Assembly: GCA_027623815.1 (NCBI GenBank)
Contig: JAQBUV010000089.1
Coordinates: 1-8,780, forward strand
Direction of reading: 5' to 3'
DNA from: Casp-Chloro-G3 sp002816715
GTDB lineage: Bacteria; Chloroflexota; Dehalococcoidia; Lucifugimonadales; UBA3495
Length of the DNA stretch: 8,780 nucleotides
Shown: positions 6,942 to 8,780 of the stretch, one piece after another
Layout of the letters: each line of letters opens with the position of its first letter
Position numbering within the stretch: position 1 is the stretch's first letter
Position numbers and translations under genes: made by a program
The notes under the pieces: generated by a model
Databases searched by the model: none
What the model saw: only the letters and a program-made list of their open reading frames with translations
Told to the model about the DNA's origin: nothing

Positions 6942-7030
6942 CCGTCGCTACGGCGCAAGCCGGAATCCAGAGACCGCCTCTAGTTGATAAGCAGACGCCA
7001 CTGGATTCCGGCTATACGCCGGAATGACGG
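6942..7030. repeat. REP/MITE-like inverted repeat between convergent genes
   Basis: GCCGGAATCCAG (6959-6970) and CTGGATTCCGGC (7001-7012) are exact inverted copies. Similarity continues outward to CCGTC (6942-6946) and GACGG (7026-7030). Within the right arm ATTCCGGC-TATAC-GCCGGAAT is a further 8-bp hairpin; the left arm has a decayed version (GCTACGGCGCAAGCCGG). This is the build of dispersed two-hairpin REP/BIME-type elements, about 89 bp, with no coding capacity. It lies between the stop codons of the EamA and selenoprotein genes and may act as a bidirectional transcript end. Confidence 0.7.
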
Positions 7031-7046
7031 TGCTAGGGAAGTTAAA

Positions 7047-7610
7047 TTATCTCTTGGCCTTAATCCCCAGCAAAATACGCTCCACCTCCGGAGCCAACTG
7101 GGCGGCTCGCTCTTTTACCTCTTCGTCGGTGAGGCTGGACAGTGGATGCTGGGCCACCACGTATTCAAAGTCGGGCACGCCCATCATCCTGGTCATGGCG
7201 TTGGCGGTGTTGATGAATACGTGGGTCACGATTGAGGCCGTGGGTACTCCCAATTTCTCCATTTCAATTCCGTCGTGCACACTGCACGAACTGCAAGACC
7301 CTCAATCACCCACGCCGGTGATCAGCACGTCCACCTGGTTCAGCACGTCCTGAATCACCTCCGGCTTGGCGGGCACCGAGGCGTGGTGCTTGCTGAAGTA
7401 TTTGACCTCGGCCAGGTCGTACTTCTGCTTGAGAATCTCGCCCAACTCGTAGAGCAGCTTGTCCGAGTTGTCCTTGGAGTTTTCCATCAGGCCCAGTCGC
7501 TTGCCGTTCAGGTCGGTGGGGCGGTCGTTCAGGTGAAACGCTCCGGTATCTATGTCTACGCCCTTGGGGTTTACCAGTCGCATGTTTCGGATGGTGACTG
7601 TCTCGGCCAT
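7047..7610 (-). CDS. UGSC-family selenoprotein (Sec at residue 103), 187 aa
   Basis: Read through the TGA at 7304-7302 the gene gives one 187-residue protein with the motif GVGD-U-G-S-C followed by SSC. It is not annotated correctly if TGA is treated as a stop, which yields a 102-aa piece (7302-7610) and a spurious 77-aa ORF (7047-7280). UGSC-type proteins are a known family in which the first position is Sec or Cys; the U/C-x-x-C layout suggests a redox-active or reductase-type centre, with substrate unknown. The N-terminal part has a Rossmann-like pattern (KRLGLMENSKDNSD). The C-terminal part has GVPTASIVTHVF and YVVAQHPL, typical of the family. The start is firm: AGGAGG (7620-7615) 4 nt before ATG. 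It follows the DUF2283 gene by 44 nt. The host must encode SelA/SelB/tRNA-Sec elsewhere. Confidence 0.88.
7272..7291 (-). promoter_or_regulatory. Bacterial SECIS-like hairpin downstream of the Sec codon
   Basis: Right after the TGA, minus-strand TCGTGCA (7289-7283), loop GTG (7282-7280) and TGCACGA (7279-7273) form a perfect 7-bp stem. It extends by a G-C pair (7291/7272) across a bulged U (7290). The loop starts 20 nt after the TGA, the same position as the GGUC loop in E. coli fdhF, and both a bulged U and a GU in the apical loop are features recognised by SelB. The match is by eye; folding energy was not calculated. Confidence 0.65.
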
Positions 7611-7654
7611 TTTGCCTCCTCTAGGTTCTACGGTATGTTCTGGGGTGCTTGAGG

Positions 7655-7852
7655 TTAGGTCGGCAATTGCTCGTAAGAGAAGTGCCGCAGGTCAGCGCGG
7701 ATGCTGGCGCGTTCCACAGTTATAGCACAGATGTTGCCGTCAGAATCGACATCCAGCACCGTATTCTCATCCAGGTCTTTGCTCTCGACAATCCCTGGAA
7801 CTTTGAACACTATATAGAGGGTATCTGTATCTTGGAAGCATTTTATCTTCAT
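7655..7852 (-). CDS. DUF2283 protein, 65 aa
   Basis: A short protein with the DUF2283 pattern: MKIKCFQDTDTLYIVFK, then a Glu-rich segment, then VLDVDSDGNICAITVERAS. Family members are about 55-80 residues and usually sit directly behind a small DUF4258 or other RelE-like gene, so a toxin-antitoxin-type role is suspected but unproven. Here the ATG overlaps the stop of an upstream small gene as ATGA (7852-7849), and no Shine-Dalgarno is visible, so translation is probably coupled. That upstream gene is frameshifted. The selenoprotein gene follows 44 nt downstream on the same strand. Confidence 0.8.
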   Translation of the reverse strand: MKIKCFQDTDTLYIVFKVPGIVESKDLDENTVLDVDSDGNICAITVERASIRADLRHFSYEQLPT

Positions 7853-8083
7853 GGCTTGAAGGAGCGGTCGAAGAAAGCCTTGTGCACCGTTTCTCCATCG
7901 GGAAGAAGCACGACTCTCAAATATCTACCGTTCATCTCCTCAATAAGCGCCCAACGCCGAATCCGCCTATCGTTTTGAACGACCTCCCGCACTGGATTCT
8001 CAATGGTGCTGGATCCATTCTAATTGAATTATCGCACGGTCAGGCCGTAGACGCAGCTCACCTAAATATCGGGTGAATTTCAC
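7849..8083 (-). pseudogene. Frameshifted small gene partnered with DUF2283 (toxin-like, unrecognised)
   Basis: From GTG 8083 one frame encodes KFTRYLGELRLRPD...LEWIQHH and hits TGA at 8002-8000. Skipping one base there continues as ENPVREVVQNDRRIRRW and GRYLRVVLLPDGETVHKAFF to a TGA overlapping the DUF2283 ATG. Together they form one plausible protein of about 77 residues. The C-terminal RYLRVVLLPDG strand pattern and the DUF2283 neighbour are reminiscent of DUF4258/RelE-like toxins, but I do not recognise the family firmly. A +1 shift fits a single inserted base, either real decay or an assembly error. An internal GTG (NPVRE region) could still make a 46-aa C-terminal piece. No good Shine-Dalgarno is visible at 8083. 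Confidence 0.55.
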
Positions 8084-8114
8084 CTGCTAATTCTACTGAC
8101 CGACGAGATTGAGC

Positions 8115-8423
8115 TTAATCGGTCTTGAGCGCCCGACTCTCCAACCATTTCTTGAACGATGACTGACTTTCTCGGGAAGGACGCCCGGCCAGCAAGCCCT
8201 CGACGCTGATGTCCTCGTCCAGGTCCTCCCAATGAATGCCCTGCCCTTTCCCAACAAACCGCCAACGGGCGCGTTCTTCAGGAGAGGCCTGGAGCAGTCT
8301 CGGAAACCAGGCCAGCGGGACTGAGATAGCTCGACCATCGCTTAATTCGACGGTCAACGTATCTTCAGTGACCACCAGATTTTCAGCGTTGGGGACTTCA
8401 ATTTCAACCGTAGAAGTAGACAT
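8115..8423 (-). CDS. DUF2442 protein, 102 aa
   Basis: Contains the DUF2442 core: LVVTEDTLTVELSDGRAISV (16-35), PLAWFPRLLQASPEERARW (36-54) and IHWEDLDEDISVEGLLAGRP (64-83). The family is small, with a beta-rich body and a conserved HWxxLDEDISVEGLL segment, and very often follows a DUF4160 gene, as it does here. The pair is regarded as a putative toxin-antitoxin-like or DNA-binding module without proven biochemistry. The ATG has GGAGG 6 nt upstream. The first 20 nt overlap the end of the DUF4160 frame, indicating coupled translation. The C-terminal tail (SRESQSSFKKWLESRALKTD) is basic and probably flexible. Confidence 0.85.
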   Translation of the reverse strand: MSTSTVEIEVPNAENLVVTEDTLTVELSDGRAISVPLAWFPRLLQASPEERARWRFVGKGQGIHWEDLDEDISVEGLLAGRPSRESQSSFKKWLESRALKTD

Positions 8424-8635
8424 CCCAAGCCTCCATTAGAAGGGATTGGTTCTGAGTTATCAACCTTTGCACACGCCCCAGGTCGGTACGGGAAAAGCCG
8501 CCACTGCTTTGTAAGCGTACAGTATCAAGCCAGAATTTAGCAATCCTTTCGTCACGCTCGACATGGACATGCTGAGGTTCGTCTCGATCACCTGCGTAAA
8601 AGAAGAAGCGAAATGGGCCTATTCTAAGGGCTCAT
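8404..8635 (-). pseudogene. DUF4160 gene with a 5' frameshift
   Basis: The frame ending at TGA 8406-8404 encodes 75 residues of clear DUF4160 type: LRIGPFRFFFYAGDRDEP, QHVHVERDERIAKFWLD, VRLQSSGGFSRTDL and LLMEAWDVYFYG. It has no usable start codon and is preceded by an in-frame TGA (8634-8632). The ATG expected for the family sits one frame off at 8635, as ATG AGC CCT TAG. Deleting one C from that CCC run would give MSLRIGPFRFFF, so a one-base insertion broke the gene, or the base is an assembly error. DUF4160 proteins of this type (about 75-85 aa) pair with DUF2442, whose start overlaps the end of this frame. Its HxHxE/FWLD residues are conserved family positions. Confidence 0.75.
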
Positions 8636-8712
8636 GACGAAATAACTGATGCAATCGTTAGCTGTAACCCTATTTGGGAAGTCTCACACGTGAACCATTT
8701 ATTTCGTCATGA
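8632..8712. repeat. Perfect 14-bp inverted repeat next to the right IS end
   Basis: TCATGACGAAATAA (8632-8645) and TTATTTCGTCATGA (8699-8712) are exact inverted copies separated by 53 nt. The left arm contains the original DUF4160 start codon. The right arm, read on the plus strand, continues ATGATGCCTA to the IS at 8719, so it resembles a second, inverted copy of the same gene start. The spacer holds no gene. Confidence 0.7.
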
Positions 8713-8718
8713 TGCCTA

Positions 8719-8780
8719 TGAGGTGGACCCCAAAAATCGGACAGGTGGTTAAGATAGAGTCCCGCTCCTAGAATGAGGGA
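8719..8780 (+). mobile_element. Terminal end of a second IS copy, running off the window
   Basis: Begins TGAGGTGGACCCC, then GGACAGG, GTTAAGATAG and TCCCGCT, matching the IS end at 1-67 in inverse orientation with a shorter middle section. The body would lie beyond 8780; the AGAATGAGGGA near the edge could be the approach to a transposase gene but no ORF can be called. Confidence 0.65.

Noticed and set aside
7302..7304. TGA as a true stop, making two separate genes or a pseudogene
   Set aside because: The TGA lies precisely at the Sec position of the UGSC motif, both halves share one frame and family, and a SECIS-like hairpin follows.
7275..7652. Plus-strand 125-aa open frame opposite the selenoprotein
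   Set aside because: Shadow frame of the minus-strand selenoprotein gene; no start signal or family pattern.

Overview
The window looks like a complete or near-complete contig from an uncultivated, selenocysteine-using environmental bacterium, tentatively Chloroflexota (Dehalococcoidia/SAR202-like). This rests on an LppX/LprG-family lipoprotein paired with a 14-TM MFS exporter, a PD40 beta-propeller lipoprotein, a UGSC selenoprotein and high-GC intergenic hairpin repeats. Taxonomy is inference; no rRNA, tRNA or marker gene is present. Both edges run into the same kind of insertion-sequence end (TGAGGTGGACCCC...), in opposite orientations, as expected where an assembly breaks at a multicopy IS.

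Layout. (1) 1-67, end of an IS that cuts off (2) a darT-like ADP-ribosyltransferase toxin gene (68-419, minus), joined by an ATGA overlap to its macrodomain antitoxin gene darG (416-1342, minus). The toxin is truncated while the antitoxin is intact. (3) 1522-3761, minus: an LprG/LppX-type lipoprotein and a DHA2/P55-type MFS transporter 8 nt apart, the same arrangement as the mycobacterial lprG-Rv1410c lipid-export operon. A 12-bp perfect hairpin sits just before the lipoprotein gene. (4) 3908-5834, minus: a DUF6226 protein and a PD40/TolB-like beta-propeller lipoprotein, tightly spaced. (5) 6020-6928, plus: an EamA transporter with an extended -10 promoter and a possible coupled leader ORF. 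(6) 6942-7030: a REP/MITE-like inverted repeat between convergent genes. (7) 7047-7610, minus: a UGSC-family selenoprotein whose in-frame TGA (7302-7304) is followed by a well-placed bacterial SECIS-like hairpin. (8) 7655-8635, minus: a run of small toxin-antitoxin-like genes (DUF4160, DUF2442, an unrecognised small protein, DUF2283). The first member of each pair carries a +1 frameshift. (9) 8632-8712: a perfect 14-bp inverted repeat, then the second IS end (8719-8780).

The most notable points are the selenoprotein, which naive gene calling splits into two ORFs; the darG-darT module in reversed order with an IS-killed toxin; the LprG-P55-like operon in a probably non-actinobacterial host; and the repeated loss of the partner gene (truncation or frameshift) in three toxin-antitoxin-like pairs.
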